Assembly: GCF_017571465.1 (NCBI RefSeq)
Contig: NZ_JAGETV010000008.1
Location: forward strand, 1 to 64,000
DNA length: 64,000 nucleotides
Source: Thiomicrorhabdus marina
Lineage (GTDB): Bacteria; Pseudomonadota; Gammaproteobacteria; Thiomicrospirales; Thiomicrospiraceae
Direction: 5' to 3'
Part shown: in pieces, positions 8,616 through 17,672 of the stretch
Layout of the letters: every line of letters begins with the position of its first letter
Position numbering within the stretch: the first letter of the stretch is position 1
Position numbers and translations under genes: made by a program
The notes under the pieces: generated by a model
Database searches by the model: none
Told to the model about the DNA's origin: nothing
What the model saw: only the letters and a program-made list of their open reading frames with translations

Positions 8616-10181
8616 ATGCAATATGTATTTTATGTAACAGAATCTGGCTTTCGCGCCTATTCGAGTGTTTTATCGGATGCAGGTGTTGAAGAGTTTTCTT
8701 GGGATGATATTGCTCAAATTGAATTGTTTATCAGCCAACTATCTTCCAAAGTAGAAGTTATGTTGGTTCTAGACCTAATCGATGAGGATTTATTCTTCGA
8801 GTGGGTGCCTAAGGTGATGCCTTGGGAAAGAACGGCTTTGCTTAAACGTCGTAAAGAACGACTAATGTCGGAAAAAATCGCTTTGAGTGAAGTTCATTCG
8901 ACTAATCAGCTGCGCAAATCTGATGAAGGGCGAAAAGAAGAATTGATCTTATCGGCGACAATAAGCGATTCATTTAAGTTAACTCGGTTTCTTACAAATC
9001 TTGAAGCTGCACAAGTAGTGATTAAAGGTATTTATTCGAAACCTTTCCTTCTTACTTATTATTTTCGACAAGCAATTCGTCCAAGTTTAGGTTTAACCAA
9101 AGAGCAGGAAGCTTTACCTTTTCTAATAATATCGCGACAGTCTGAACTCAACTATAGACAAACCTTCTTCTATCAAGGGGAAATGCGTCTCAGTCGTCCA
9201 GTTGAAATTGAGGCTCAGGATAAAGATCCGCAGTCAATCCATAATGCTTTACTAGAAGAGACTAAGTTAGCTCTTACCTATGTTTATAACCAAAAAATTA
9301 TTCCGTTTAATGCGCCAATAGGCCTGGTTTTCCTAGAAGAAGATGAATTAGTTTTAAACCATATTGAAGAGGATTGTCTAAGCTCAGGAATTATTCGGCC
9401 AAGTTGGGATCCTCAAGATTATTATTTTGTTTCCAAGACTTTTGCGGAATTTAATGCCGGAATGCAGTATTGTCTTGACAGTCGAACCTGCTACTCAGAA
9501 CAGGCAATTATTGATTTTCTTTTTCAGAATGACATAAAAGGATTTTATTCGACTGAATATGTCACGCAGATACAAAATTTTCAAATAGGTCGCAAGTTTC
9601 TATATAGCTTCAATCTAGCGCTTTTAGCAGGAGGTTTGGCTTTCATTCTTATTAATGGTGTTGATAATTTTTTAAGTTGGCAGAGAATCGGATTATTAGA
9701 TCAAAACATTGCCTCACATCAAAAAGAAAAGCAGCGTTTAACAGAATTAGTTAAGTTGCAGGATGATGCGCAACAAATTAAGGCATCGGTTGAATTTTCT
9801 GAAGCGGTGCTTAATCTTCGTGTAGATCGCTTGATTGGTTTTAATATTCAAGGGTTTAGTGAAACGGTTAAGCGTCATCCGAACATCCAGCTAAGTACGC
9901 TGGATTGGCGTAATGCAGGACCTCTAGATAGTCTCCAACATGAATTGGTGATGGATGGATGGGTTTTCCCTTTTTATGACACTTATAAAGACCCTGTTGC
10001 TTGGGTTGATGCACTTGTAAATGATTTAGAGCAACTTGATAAAGTTGAAACAGTCACTCTAGTTAAAGAACCTTTGAACCGAGAATTGAAACAAGCAGTA
10101 AGGGTTAATACCGATCAAGGTGAGGTTTATGCCTTACCATTTAGTATTAGTATGAGGTTAAAAGATGGCCAGTTTAAGTAA
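8616..10181 (+). CDS. mshI: MshI-like (PilM/PilN-type) pilus assembly protein
   Basis: A 521-residue bitopic protein. The first 325 residues are soluble and may be an actin-like PilM/GspL-type domain. A transmembrane helix follows near 331-350, then a coiled-coil and a periplasmic region resembling PilN. Position and architecture suit MshI, the cytoplasmic-to-inner-membrane link of MSHA pili. Sequence similarity is weak by eye, so the name is by context. I take the ATG at 8616, one base after the mshG stop. An upstream in-frame ATG at 8568 would run deep into mshG. The end overlaps the next gene by 17 bases. Confidence 0.6.
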   Translation: MQYVFYVTESGFRAYSSVLSDAGVEEFSWDDIAQIELFISQLSSKVEVMLVLDLIDEDLFFEWVPKVMPWERTALLKRRKERLMSEKIALSEVHSTNQLRKSDEGRKEELILSATISDSFKLTRFLTNLEAAQVVIKGIYSKPFLLTYYFRQAIRPSLGLTKEQEALPFLIISRQSELNYRQTFFYQGEMRLSRPVEIEAQDKDPQSIHNALLEETKLALTYVYNQKIIPFNAPIGLVFLEEDELVLNHIEEDCLSSGIIRPSWDPQDYYFVSKTFAEFNAGMQYCLDSRTCYSEQAIIDFLFQNDIKGFYSTEYVTQIQNFQIGRKFLYSFNLALLAGGLAFILINGVDNFLSWQRIGLLDQNIASHQKEKQRLTELVKLQDDAQQIKASVEFSEAVLNLRVDRLIGFNIQGFSETVKRHPNIQLSTLDWRNAGPLDSLQHELVMDGWVFPFYDTYKDPVAWVDALVNDLEQLDKVETVTLVKEPLNRELKQAVRVNTDQGEVYALPFSISMRLKDGQFK

Positions 10182-10827
10182 GATTGTCCAAGATCCGTTT
10201 TTTAAACGTTTCTTTCAAAACCTCCTGATTTTTACCGTATTGATGTCAGCAACAATTGGTGGTGCATGGTATGGCTTTCAAGAGTTAAGTAAGGAACTTA
10301 ATGCCCAGGCGAAGCCGAAACAGGCGCAGTTAAATCGGTTGAAAAGTGAAGTTGATTTTTTAGAAAGACAGGTTGAACTGTACCAACAATACGGGGATAA
10401 ATATGCTGAATTAATGAAAAAAGGTTTGGTAAAAAAACAAGACCGTGTATTTTGGGCAGATAGCTTAATTCGCCTAAAACAAGGGTATTTAATGCCTAAA
10501 TTTAGTTTTGAGTTTTTGCCTGAAAAGCCTCTGAGTTCGGCGCAATTTCAAAAGGTTAAAGTACCCCAGAAAATGTTTTTTTTCAGTCGCATAAAGTTGA
10601 ATATGGAATTGCAACATGAAGAAGACTTGTTGCGCTTTTTTGAGTCCGTCAATGAACGCGTTTCTCCTTTATATCTAATCGAATCTTGTGATAATAAATT
10701 GCGAGATAATGACTATGAAGTTAACGCAAATTTTAATCTGACTCAAGGTAATGTAATTACCAGTTGTACCATAGTGGTATTCCATACTCATATTAATCTG
10801 GGAAAGAAAAAACCGGAGACAAAATAG
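10165..10827 (+). CDS. mshJ: MshJ/PilO-like inner-membrane protein
   Basis: The protein has 220 residues with one N-terminal transmembrane helix (about 17-37). A coiled coil (40-90) and a small mixed periplasmic domain follow. This is the PilO/GspM/MshJ architecture, which pairs with a PilN-type partner to connect the cytoplasmic motor with the secretin. It follows the MshI-like gene with overlapping reading frames. The name rests on order, size and topology rather than on clear sequence motifs. Confidence 0.6.
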   Translation: MASLSKIVQDPFFKRFFQNLLIFTVLMSATIGGAWYGFQELSKELNAQAKPKQAQLNRLKSEVDFLERQVELYQQYGDKYAELMKKGLVKKQDRVFWADSLIRLKQGYLMPKFSFEFLPEKPLSSAQFQKVKVPQKMFFFSRIKLNMELQHEEDLLRFFESVNERVSPLYLIESCDNKLRDNDYEVNANFNLTQGNVITSCTIVVFHTHINLGKKKPETK

Positions 10828-10904
10828 TTGTTACCAACAAGTAATGGATAATTTCAGTTATTAACAGCTTAAGCTTCGCATAACCCTGAAAAGGGGAACT
10901 TGTT

Positions 10905-11705
10905 ATGAAAAGAAATAAATATATATTTGTAGTCGGTTTGGCATTGCTAACCATCAATTCTTTGGCATTTTCTGGACCAACGGATACGACAAATGCAATG
11001 ATAGATTCTGCCCGGGAAGTGAATGAAACGACAATCATTTTAGAACGAGGGGCGGATGGCAAGCTTAAAGTGGTTGATGAAGTTGAGTCAAAAAACTTGA
11101 CGGCGTTGCAAGAAGATGCTGTAGATAAGTCTACGAAAGCAAAGACTCCTGTTGTTACAAATCCTGATAATGACGTGCTGAATAAACCCCTAAATCTTCA
11201 GACAATTCTCTTGGATAAGCCGACCCGTGAAAAGATTGATCGTCAACGTGCTGCTTATATTAACCCGCCGGTAACGAAAGAGATTGAAAAGATTCCCCCG
11301 CCACCTCCTCCGGGAAAGGGCACAGGATCCAAAAACTATAAGCCAAAGAAAAAACCGATTTATTTACCGGGCAAATTGGCAGTTTCTGCTGTCGTAATGA
11401 AGCCAAATGGCGACTCACTGGTTCGTATCAATGGTAAGTACAACAATACATCGTCTAAGCACATTACAATTAATAAAGAGCATACTTCTCCTAAAGGTGT
11501 GGCTTTGGAAGTGATCGATAAAGAACAGATTGTTCCGGTTGGAAGTACTCTGATGCCAAGAAAGTCCAAGGTGATTCCTACTTACCAAATGGTACAGCAG
11601 GAAAAAGCACGGGCTAAACGTCGCGCAGTTCCGAAAACGAAAGAAACCGTGGCAAAAGACACCCTTGAACAAGTACAGATTTTGACAAAGAAACCTAAGC
11701 CGTAA
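10905..11705 (+). CDS. secreted MshK/PilP-like protein
   Basis: The protein has 266 residues with a Sec signal peptide (cleavage near SLAFSG). A disordered Pro/Lys-rich middle (IPPPPPPGKG) follows, then a compact domain near 148-225. The pattern LAVSAVVMKPNGDSLVRING resembles the beta-rich core of MshK/PilP pilotin-like proteins. Those link the inner-membrane complex to the secretin, which fits its place after mshI-mshJ. It is much longer than Vibrio MshK because of the linker and a basic tail. A ribosome site (AAGGGGAA) precedes the ATG. The function is inferred from context only. Confidence 0.5.
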   Translation: MKRNKYIFVVGLALLTINSLAFSGPTDTTNAMIDSAREVNETTIILERGADGKLKVVDEVESKNLTALQEDAVDKSTKAKTPVVTNPDNDVLNKPLNLQTILLDKPTREKIDRQRAAYINPPVTKEIEKIPPPPPPGKGTGSKNYKPKKKPIYLPGKLAVSAVVMKPNGDSLVRINGKYNNTSSKHITINKEHTSPKGVALEVIDKEQIVPVGSTLMPRKSKVIPTYQMVQQEKARAKRRAVPKTKETVAKDTLEQVQILTKKPKP

Positions 11706-13168
11706 TGAATACAATCCCTATTTATTTTTGGCCCGCATTATTTTTCGCGGGCTTTTTCATTTATACCTCTTACCATTTCTACAGGCAGTGGCGCCAAGAG
11801 CAATCGTTAAACCAGCAACGCGAGTTAGACCGTCAGGCGGTTCAGTTACAGCTTGATAATCTATTACTGCAGCAGGCTGAATGGCAAGAAGAAGGGCGCT
11901 TGCTTAATGAGAAGTTAGGACTCTTATCCGATGCTAAGGGGCAAGTGTTGCAGCTTGAAAAACAGTTGCAGGAGTCTCGCCAACAATTTGCATTGCACGA
12001 ACAAAAAGTGGAGCAACTTCAAGTTCAGTTAAGTGATGCTCAGGCCAAACTAGCGACAGCAGAAACTTCATTGAGGTTGAGTCAACAGAACTCCGAAGAG
12101 AAGTTAGCTTTTCAGCAAGAAGCGAAACAACAGCTCGAACTTGCTTTTAAAAACTTAGCGGGTCAGATTTTTGACCAGAAAAAGCAAGAGTTTTCGCAGT
12201 TAAATAAAGATTCGGTGCAGTCCTTGTTACAGCCTATGCAGTCATCTTTAGAGCAATTTAAACAGCGTATAGAAACGACGCATAAAGAATCGATTGAGGG
12301 GCGCGCGACCTTGCAACAGCAGTTAAAGCAGTTGCAGGAACTCAATTCGCAAATGACCGAGGAAGCCAAAAATCTTACTCAGGCTTTGAAAGGAGACAGT
12401 AAAACTCAAGGGAATTGGGGGGAATTGGTTCTTGAGCGTTTATTGGAACGTTCCGGATTGCGCGAAGGCATTGAGTTTGACCGTGAGAAGAGCTTCCAGC
12501 AAGCAGATGGCTCTCGTCTACGTCCTGATGTGGTTCTGAATTTGCCAGATAATAAACACATTATTATCGACTCGAAAGTTTCCTTAAAAGATTATGAAGC
12601 AGCGTTAAATAGTGACGAGGCAAATGCTCAAGGCAAAGCACTGAAGAGTCATTTGCAGAGCTTACGCAAACACATCGATGCTTTGGCCAGCAAACGATAC
12701 GAGCACTTGGAATTGCTGAACGCCCCGGATTTTGTGTTAATGTTTATTCCCGTAGAAGGGGCTTATCTGATGGCAATTGAAGCAGAGCCTGGAATTTTTG
12801 AAGATGCTTTTGATAAGCGTGTTGCTGTTGTTACCCCGACCACCTTGTTTACTAGCTTGAAAACCATTGAGCAGTTGTGGCGCTATGAGCGTCAGAGTGA
12901 AAACACGGTAAAACTGGTTAAGCGTGCCGCAGAAGTGCATGACAAATTTGTTGGTTTTATCGATAGCTTTGAGAAGATAGGCAAGCAGTTAGAAACGGTG
13001 CAAGGCAGTTATCAGCAAGCGAGAACACGTCTGATACAAGGCAATGGTAATTTGGTTCGTCAGGCAGAGATGCTCAAGGAACTTGCCGGCAAGACTAAGA
13101 AAGAGCTGCCGGAGCATCTGCTTAATGAGGCACAAGGTTCTAAATTACTAACTGAAGACGAACGCTGA
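11705..13168 (+). CDS. rmuC: RmuC-family DNA recombination protein
   Basis: RmuC limits recombination between inverted repeats and is thought to act as a nuclease. This 487-residue protein has an N-terminal membrane helix (5-23) and a long coiled coil (about 28-150). The conserved RmuC domain holds GNWGELVLERLLE, RPDVVLNLPDNKHIIIDSKV and FIPVEGAYLMAIE, in which the D...DSK element is the restriction-like core. The start codon overlaps the stop of the preceding gene (TAATG). It may therefore be transcribed with the pilus operon, although no functional link is known. Confidence 0.93.
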   Translation: MNTIPIYFWPALFFAGFFIYTSYHFYRQWRQEQSLNQQRELDRQAVQLQLDNLLLQQAEWQEEGRLLNEKLGLLSDAKGQVLQLEKQLQESRQQFALHEQKVEQLQVQLSDAQAKLATAETSLRLSQQNSEEKLAFQQEAKQQLELAFKNLAGQIFDQKKQEFSQLNKDSVQSLLQPMQSSLEQFKQRIETTHKESIEGRATLQQQLKQLQELNSQMTEEAKNLTQALKGDSKTQGNWGELVLERLLERSGLREGIEFDREKSFQQADGSRLRPDVVLNLPDNKHIIIDSKVSLKDYEAALNSDEANAQGKALKSHLQSLRKHIDALASKRYEHLELLNAPDFVLMFIPVEGAYLMAIEAEPGIFEDAFDKRVAVVTPTTLFTSLKTIEQLWRYERQSENTVKLVKRAAEVHDKFVGFIDSFEKIGKQLETVQGSYQQARTRLIQGNGNLVRQAEMLKELAGKTKKELPEHLLNEAQGSKLLTEDER

Positions 13169-13169
13169 T

Positions 13170-13625
13170 TCACAAGGTGGTTTGCATTAATAACCAAGTT
13201 TTTCCATCTTTTTGAGCTTGCTTGTAGCGCAATCCTAAAGTTTCTGGAAGATTCTCTGCCAGCGTTGTTTGATAACCGAGCCGATGATAAAAATCATGCA
13301 GGTAATCAAGTGGAAAGCAGCTGATCTGTACCTCATTAGAGCTTTCGTGAGCTAGTTTCTGATGTGAAAACTTTATCAGCCTAGCGGCGATGCCTTGGCG
13401 GCGATATTCGTCAAGTACAAACAAACCGCGCAGCCAGAAATGGTTTGAGCTGACGGTGACAAACCGCGCAAAGCCAATGACTTTATTGTCTATTTTAGCG
13501 ATAAAAACCTTATCATCTTGCTGCCAGTTTTTTTGTTGTGCAAGCTTGAGAAAGTGCCTTATTTGAAAGTTCAATGCGACATCATTTGTCTCGCATAAAG
13601 CGATATAGCAAAGTGGGTCACTCAC
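13170..13625 (-). CDS. GNAT-family N-acetyltransferase
   Basis: A 151-residue single-domain GNAT enzyme. The acetyl-CoA-binding signature is visible as LFVLDEYRRQGIAARLIKF (about 89-107), preceded by the beta strand KVIGFARFVTVSS. The C-terminal part (FYHRLGYQTT) is typical. The substrate cannot be told from sequence. It is convergent with rmuC, with one base between the stop codons, and divergent from the DTW gene. Confidence 0.85.
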   Translation of the reverse strand: MSDPLCYIALCETNDVALNFQIRHFLKLAQQKNWQQDDKVFIAKIDNKVIGFARFVTVSSNHFWLRGLFVLDEYRRQGIAARLIKFSHQKLAHESSNEVQISCFPLDYLHDFYHRLGYQTTLAENLPETLGLRYKQAQKDGKTWLLMQTTL

Positions 13626-13665
13626 GGTCTTATTTTCTTCTATTAACGTAAACTGATTCTATCTT

Positions 13666-14280
13666 ATGGCTAGAGAGCTTTGTGCACAATGCAATCGACC
13701 GCTTAGCGCATGCTGGTGTCATTGCCGATTATTGATTGATAACCAAGTCGAGGTTGGGATTCTGCAACACCCAACCGAGCAAAAACAGGTCAAATCGACC
13801 GTTCCGCTACTATTGTCGTGCTTACAAAAACAGTTCGCGTGGGTCGGCGAGCAAATCGAAAATACCCAGCTATTAGCCGAAACAGACATTTCTTTACAGG
13901 AATGGCTCGATAACCCAAAAAAGACTTATCTGCTTTATCCTGCCACTGAAGATGAAAATATTACCGTAGTAGAGGCGAAGCAGTTGCAAGAGCCTGCACA
14001 GCAGTTACAGGTGTTGGTTTTAGACGGCACTTGGCGTAAGACCTTTAAGATGTTGCAACTTAATCCTGTATTACAGCGACTGCCTCGAATTAGTATTCGA
14101 GCGCAACAGGTATCACAATACAGCATTCGCAAACAAAAAGACGAAGGCAGTTTGTCGACTATCGAAGCCGTTGGACAGCTTTTAACAGAAGTGGAAAATC
14201 AACCAGAGATCACAGAAAAGCTAAATCAAGCGTTTATCTGCTTTCAAGAAGCGGTTTTTCCATATATTAAAAAGTCTTAA
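13666..14280 (+). CDS. DTW-domain protein, probable tRNA-uridine aminocarboxypropyltransferase
   Basis: The protein has 204 residues. The DTW family transfers the aminocarboxypropyl group of SAM to a tRNA uridine (acp3U; E. coli YfiP/TapT modifies U47). Visible features are the N-terminal Cys cluster CAQC...CWC (probable metal site), the LDGTW signature near 121-125, and a conserved YSIRKQ segment further on. Its stop codon overlaps the epmB stop on the other strand (convergent). The family call is firm. The exact tRNA position is inferred from the E. coli protein. Confidence 0.82.
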   Translation: MARELCAQCNRPLSACWCHCRLLIDNQVEVGILQHPTEQKQVKSTVPLLLSCLQKQFAWVGEQIENTQLLAETDISLQEWLDNPKKTYLLYPATEDENITVVEAKQLQEPAQQLQVLVLDGTWRKTFKMLQLNPVLQRLPRISIRAQQVSQYSIRKQKDEGSLSTIEAVGQLLTEVENQPEITEKLNQAFICFQEAVFPYIKKS

Positions 14281-15224
14281 AGCGGTGTTTTGTAAGGTTC
14301 GCCAGAGATTTCCCGTACCAGCTTCGGCACCAAATAACCCGGTAATTTTGTCCTCAACTTTTCATGCAGGGCTAAGGCTTGTTGGTCGCTAACCTCAAAA
14401 TGGCTAGCGCCTTGCACCTTGTCCAGTTGGTGTAGATAGTAGGGAAGAATGCCTTGTGCAAATAGTTTGTGGCTAAGATTTTTTAGCGTTTCTACCGAGT
14501 CATTGATGCCTTTTAACAGCACGCTCTGATTCAGAAGGGTAATGCCCGCTTGGCGGTACTTCGCAAACAGCTCTTTAGTTTGCTCGCTCAATTCATTAGC
14601 GTGATTGCAATGCACGACAATAACGATATTCAAACGACTTTGTTGCGCCCAATCTAACCATTTATTTTGTATGGCTTTATCCGGCGCCACTACTGGGGTT
14701 CGGGAATGAATTCGTAGCGTGGTAATATGCGCAATGGCTTCAATTTGTTGGCTGAGCTTTAACACTGCCGCTTCACTTAAACTCATCGGATCACCGCCAC
14801 TTAAAATCACTTCATGTAGACTGTTATCTTCAGCAATCGTGTTGAGTGCTTCTTGCCAGTGCCGTTGGTTGGTATGCTCTTCATACGGAAAGTGGCGACG
14901 GAAACAGTAACGGCAGTGAATATCGCATTTTGGACTGGCGATTAATAAAACGCGTCCATGATACTTATGCAGTAAGGATGGCTGCGGGTTTTTTTTAAAA
15001 TCGCCGACCGGGTCTTGAGAAAAGCCTTCTGTTTGTCGAAGTTCTTCTTCAACCGGTAGAATCTGTTTTAAAAGTGGGTCCTTACTGTCAGCAAGCTGAA
15101 TCTGCGAGATGAAATGCTTAGGCGCTTTATAAGGGAATTCACTGTCAATAAGCTTGTCGTTCAATGTTTGATCAAGTTTAAGCTGTTGCAAAAGGGCGGC
15201 GCTGGAACGAACGGAATCTGACAT
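14277..15224 (-). CDS. epmB: EpmB, EF-P (R)-beta-lysine-forming aminomutase
   Basis: This radical SAM enzyme of the lysine 2,3-aminomutase family makes (R)-beta-lysine for the modification of elongation factor P. The CxxxCxxC iron-sulfur motif is at C100, C104 and C107 (CDIHCRYC). GGDPMS and the PLP-region motifs are also present. The length of 315 residues matches EpmB rather than the longer catabolic aminomutases. It is divergent from efp and close to epmA, so the whole EF-P modification pathway lies within 2.6 kb. Confidence 0.93.
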   Translation of the reverse strand: MSDSVRSSAALLQQLKLDQTLNDKLIDSEFPYKAPKHFISQIQLADSKDPLLKQILPVEEELRQTEGFSQDPVGDFKKNPQPSLLHKYHGRVLLIASPKCDIHCRYCFRRHFPYEEHTNQRHWQEALNTIAEDNSLHEVILSGGDPMSLSEAAVLKLSQQIEAIAHITTLRIHSRTPVVAPDKAIQNKWLDWAQQSRLNIVIVVHCNHANELSEQTKELFAKYRQAGITLLNQSVLLKGINDSVETLKNLSHKLFAQGILPYYLHQLDKVQGASHFEVSDQQALALHEKLRTKLPGYLVPKLVREISGEPYKTPL

Positions 15225-15258
15225 GAGCTCTCAAATCGGGGTAGGTAAAACGCATTAT

Positions 15259-15287
15259 TTTAAACCTTCAAGGTTTTGCGGTAAAAT
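15259..15287 (+). promoter_or_regulatory. candidate efp promoter
   Basis: A TAAAAT -10 element (15282-15287) follows a weak -35 (TTTAAA, 15259-15264) by 17 bases in the epmB/efp divergent gap. It is placed 39 bases before the efp ATG. The call is by eye only. Confidence 0.38.
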
Positions 15288-15325
15288 GCGCGGCAACTTT
15301 TTATTGAAAAATGGATTAAAAAATT

Positions 15326-15892
15326 ATGGCAACGGTAAGCACTAACGAATTTAAAAATGGTCTTAAGTTCTTAATGGACGGACAGCCTTGTACCATTGTT
15401 GACAACACCATCGTGCAACCTGGGAAAGGACAAGCGTTCAATCGTGTTAAATACCGTAACTTGATGACAGGTCGTGTTTTGGAAAAAACCTTTAAGTCTG
15501 GTGAAAAAGTTGAAGCGGCTGATGTTATGGATACTGAATTGCAGTATCTATATAACGACGGCGAGTTCTGGCACTTTATGGACGCAGAATCTTTTGAACA
15601 GTTCCAAGCGGCAGAGGCTGCGGTTGCTGACGTTGCGAAATGGTTAGTTGAACAAGATATGTGCGTAGTAACCCTATTCAACGGCGATCCTATTTCGGTA
15701 ACACCGCCAAAGCAAGTTACTTTGGAAATCGTTGAAACCGACCCGGGTCTAAAAGGCGATACAGCCGGAACAGGTGGTAAGCCGGCGACGCTAACAACCG
15801 GTGCAGTCGTTCAGGTTCCGCTATTTGTGCAAATCGGCGAGAAAGTTATTGTAAACACCGAAAAAGGTGAATACGTTTCTCGCGCGAAATAA
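15326..15892 (+). CDS. efp: translation elongation factor P
   Basis: EF-P rescues ribosomes stalled at polyproline stretches. The protein has the standard 188 residues and three beta-barrel domains (KOW-like, then two OB folds). The modification loop reads VQPGKGQAF. Lys34 is at the position that EpmA beta-lysylates in E. coli. The neighbours epmB (divergent) and epmA (three bases downstream) supply the modification enzymes, so this EF-P is almost certainly beta-lysylated. Confidence 0.97.
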   Translation: MATVSTNEFKNGLKFLMDGQPCTIVDNTIVQPGKGQAFNRVKYRNLMTGRVLEKTFKSGEKVEAADVMDTELQYLYNDGEFWHFMDAESFEQFQAAEAAVADVAKWLVEQDMCVVTLFNGDPISVTPPKQVTLEIVETDPGLKGDTAGTGGKPATLTTGAVVQVPLFVQIGEKVIVNTEKGEYVSRAK

Positions 15893-15895
15893 TCG

Positions 15896-16873
15896 ATGCA
15901 GCAGACGATTATTAACCGTCGTCAACAGCTGAAACAACGCTCGCAGTTTCTGCAACAACTGCGGGCGTTTTTTTATGCTCGCGATGTTTTAGAAGTGGAT
16001 ACGCCGATGTTGTCACAGGGGGCGACGCCGGATTTACATTTGCGTTCCCTCAGCAGTGAGCTGCAAATTCCTGGGCAAGCGAATAAGCAAAACTATTTTT
16101 GGCATACTTCTCCTGAATACCCGATGAAGCGACTATTGTGTGAAGGTTCCGGGGATATTTTTTATCTCGGAAAAGTGTTTCGTGATGGCGATATTAGTCC
16201 TCGCCATCAGATCGAATTCACCATGTTGGAATGGTATCGTCTTGGCTTTTCCTTGCCGCAGCTCATTGACGAAGTCTGTGAACTGGTCAATTCCGTTTTG
16301 CCAGAGCAACGTCAAATACAAAAATTGAGCTATCAGCAAGCCTTTCAGCAATTTGCCGGTATTGCCGATATTTTCCAAGCTTCGGCGCAAGAATGTATCG
16401 ATTGCCTGAATCGACATAATGTGCCTGAAATTGTCGGGGTTGATAAAGACGACAAGGTTCTTTGGGAACAGCTTATTTTGACTGAAGTCATCGAACCGCA
16501 ACTTGGGCAATGCGAGATTACGGTTATCCATGACTTTCCGGCGCGTGATGCAGCGTTGGCGAAAATCGATGATGCTAATCCTTGGATTGCGAAACGTTTT
16601 GAAGTATTTGTCGATGCGATGGAATTGGCGAACGGTTATAACGAGTTGGCAGATGCCGATTCTTATCGGCAGCGTTTCGAAGAGAGTCTTGCGCATAGGC
16701 TAGAGTACGGTTTGCCGCAAGTTCCTCTGGATGAAAATTTGTTAAGTACCCTAAAAGCGAAACCTTTACCTGAATGTAGTGGTGTTGCTCTGGGTGTAGA
16801 CCGTCTATTGATGCTATCTTTAGGCGTTAAAGACATCGCGCAAGTGGTTTGTTTTTCAACAGAAGCTTGCTAA
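15896..16873 (+). CDS. epmA: EpmA, EF-P beta-lysine ligase
   Basis: A lysyl-tRNA-synthetase paralogue (PoxA/GenX/YjeA) that attaches beta-lysine to EF-P Lys34. It has 325 residues and only the class II catalytic core, without the tRNA anticodon-binding domain. Visible class II motifs include FYARDVLEVDTPML, HTSPEYPMKRL, FRDGDISPRHQIEFTMLEWYR and the C-terminal GVALGVDRLLML. It begins three bases after the efp stop. Confidence 0.96.
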   Translation: MQQTIINRRQQLKQRSQFLQQLRAFFYARDVLEVDTPMLSQGATPDLHLRSLSSELQIPGQANKQNYFWHTSPEYPMKRLLCEGSGDIFYLGKVFRDGDISPRHQIEFTMLEWYRLGFSLPQLIDEVCELVNSVLPEQRQIQKLSYQQAFQQFAGIADIFQASAQECIDCLNRHNVPEIVGVDKDDKVLWEQLILTEVIEPQLGQCEITVIHDFPARDAALAKIDDANPWIAKRFEVFVDAMELANGYNELADADSYRQRFEESLAHRLEYGLPQVPLDENLLSTLKAKPLPECSGVALGVDRLLMLSLGVKDIAQVVCFSTEAC

Positions 16874-16892
16874 GGGGCTTGACAAGGTGTTG

Positions 16893-16898
16893 TATAAT
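16893..16898 (+). promoter_or_regulatory. candidate -10 element upstream of sspA
   Basis: A perfect TATAAT lies about 140 bases before sspA. A TTGACA at 16879-16884 is only eight bases upstream, too close to be its -35. The 130-base leader that would follow contains a perfect hairpin (16914-16919 with 16923-16928) and further weak pairing, so a regulated 5' leader is possible. Confidence 0.4.
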
Positions 16899-17035
16899 AT
16901 CCTGATTTGCCGTCGCTAATATTTAGCGGGCGCGTCTAGCGCTTTATGCTCGAAGATTTGCCATAGGCTCAACCCCCATACCTTGCCTGTAAAATTGAAT
17001 AATCAGGTAAATTGAATTGGAATAAGGAGTAGATA

Positions 17036-17668
17036 ATGAGTGATGTACCAGTAACCAAGCGTTCGCAAATGGTATTGTTTTCTGATTCAAAAAGCCCAAG
17101 CTGCCATCGTGTGCGTCTAGTTGCTAAAGAAAAAGATATTCCGATGGATGTTATCGAAGTTGAAATTGATAACCTGCCTGAAGACTTGGTTGAGTTGAAT
17201 CCTTACGGTACCTTACCGACTTTGGTAGACCGTGATCTTGTGCTTTATGATCCTCAGGTCATCATCGAGTATCTTGACGAGCGTTTTCCGCATCCGCCAT
17301 TAATGTCAGTTGATCCGATTTCTAAAGCGCGTGCTCGCCAAATGCTACGCCAAATCGAAACCGAGTGGTATCCATTGGTTGAAACCATTACTTATTCGGA
17401 AGACGAAGCGGAAGTGAAAACAGCGCGTCGTGACTTGCAAGAGCGCCTGATCCAAATGATTCCTGCCTTCTCGCACAAAGATTTCTTTATGAGTGACGAT
17501 TACTCGTTGGTTGATATTTCAATGTCGGTGTTGTTATGGCGTTTGCCATTCTTAGGTATCGACTTGCCGAAGAGTGCTAAACCAATTATCGATTACGCGG
17601 AAAAAGTGTTAGAGCGTGAGATGTTCGCGGAAAGCCTGTCTGACGACGAATTGGATATGCGAGACTAA
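17036..17668 (+). CDS. sspA: stringent starvation protein A
   Basis: An RNA-polymerase-associated protein with a glutathione S-transferase fold that alters transcription in starvation and acid stress. The 210 residues show the GST-N domain (VLFSDSKSPSCHRVRL, then NPYGTLPTLVDRDLVLYDP) and an all-alpha C-terminal domain. Like other SspA proteins it should lack GST activity. A strong ribosome site (AAGGAG) precedes the ATG. It is followed four bases later by sspB, the usual gene order. Confidence 0.95.
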   Translation: MSDVPVTKRSQMVLFSDSKSPSCHRVRLVAKEKDIPMDVIEVEIDNLPEDLVELNPYGTLPTLVDRDLVLYDPQVIIEYLDERFPHPPLMSVDPISKARARQMLRQIETEWYPLVETITYSEDEAEVKTARRDLQERLIQMIPAFSHKDFFMSDDYSLVDISMSVLLWRLPFLGIDLPKSAKPIIDYAEKVLEREMFAESLSDDELDMRD

Positions 17669-17672
17669 GTTG

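Noticed and set aside
16879-16898. TTGACA and TATAAT as a complete promoter before sspA
   Set aside because: Both hexamers are perfect, but only eight bases lie between them, far short of the 16-18 that sigma70 needs. Only the -10 element is kept as a candidate.
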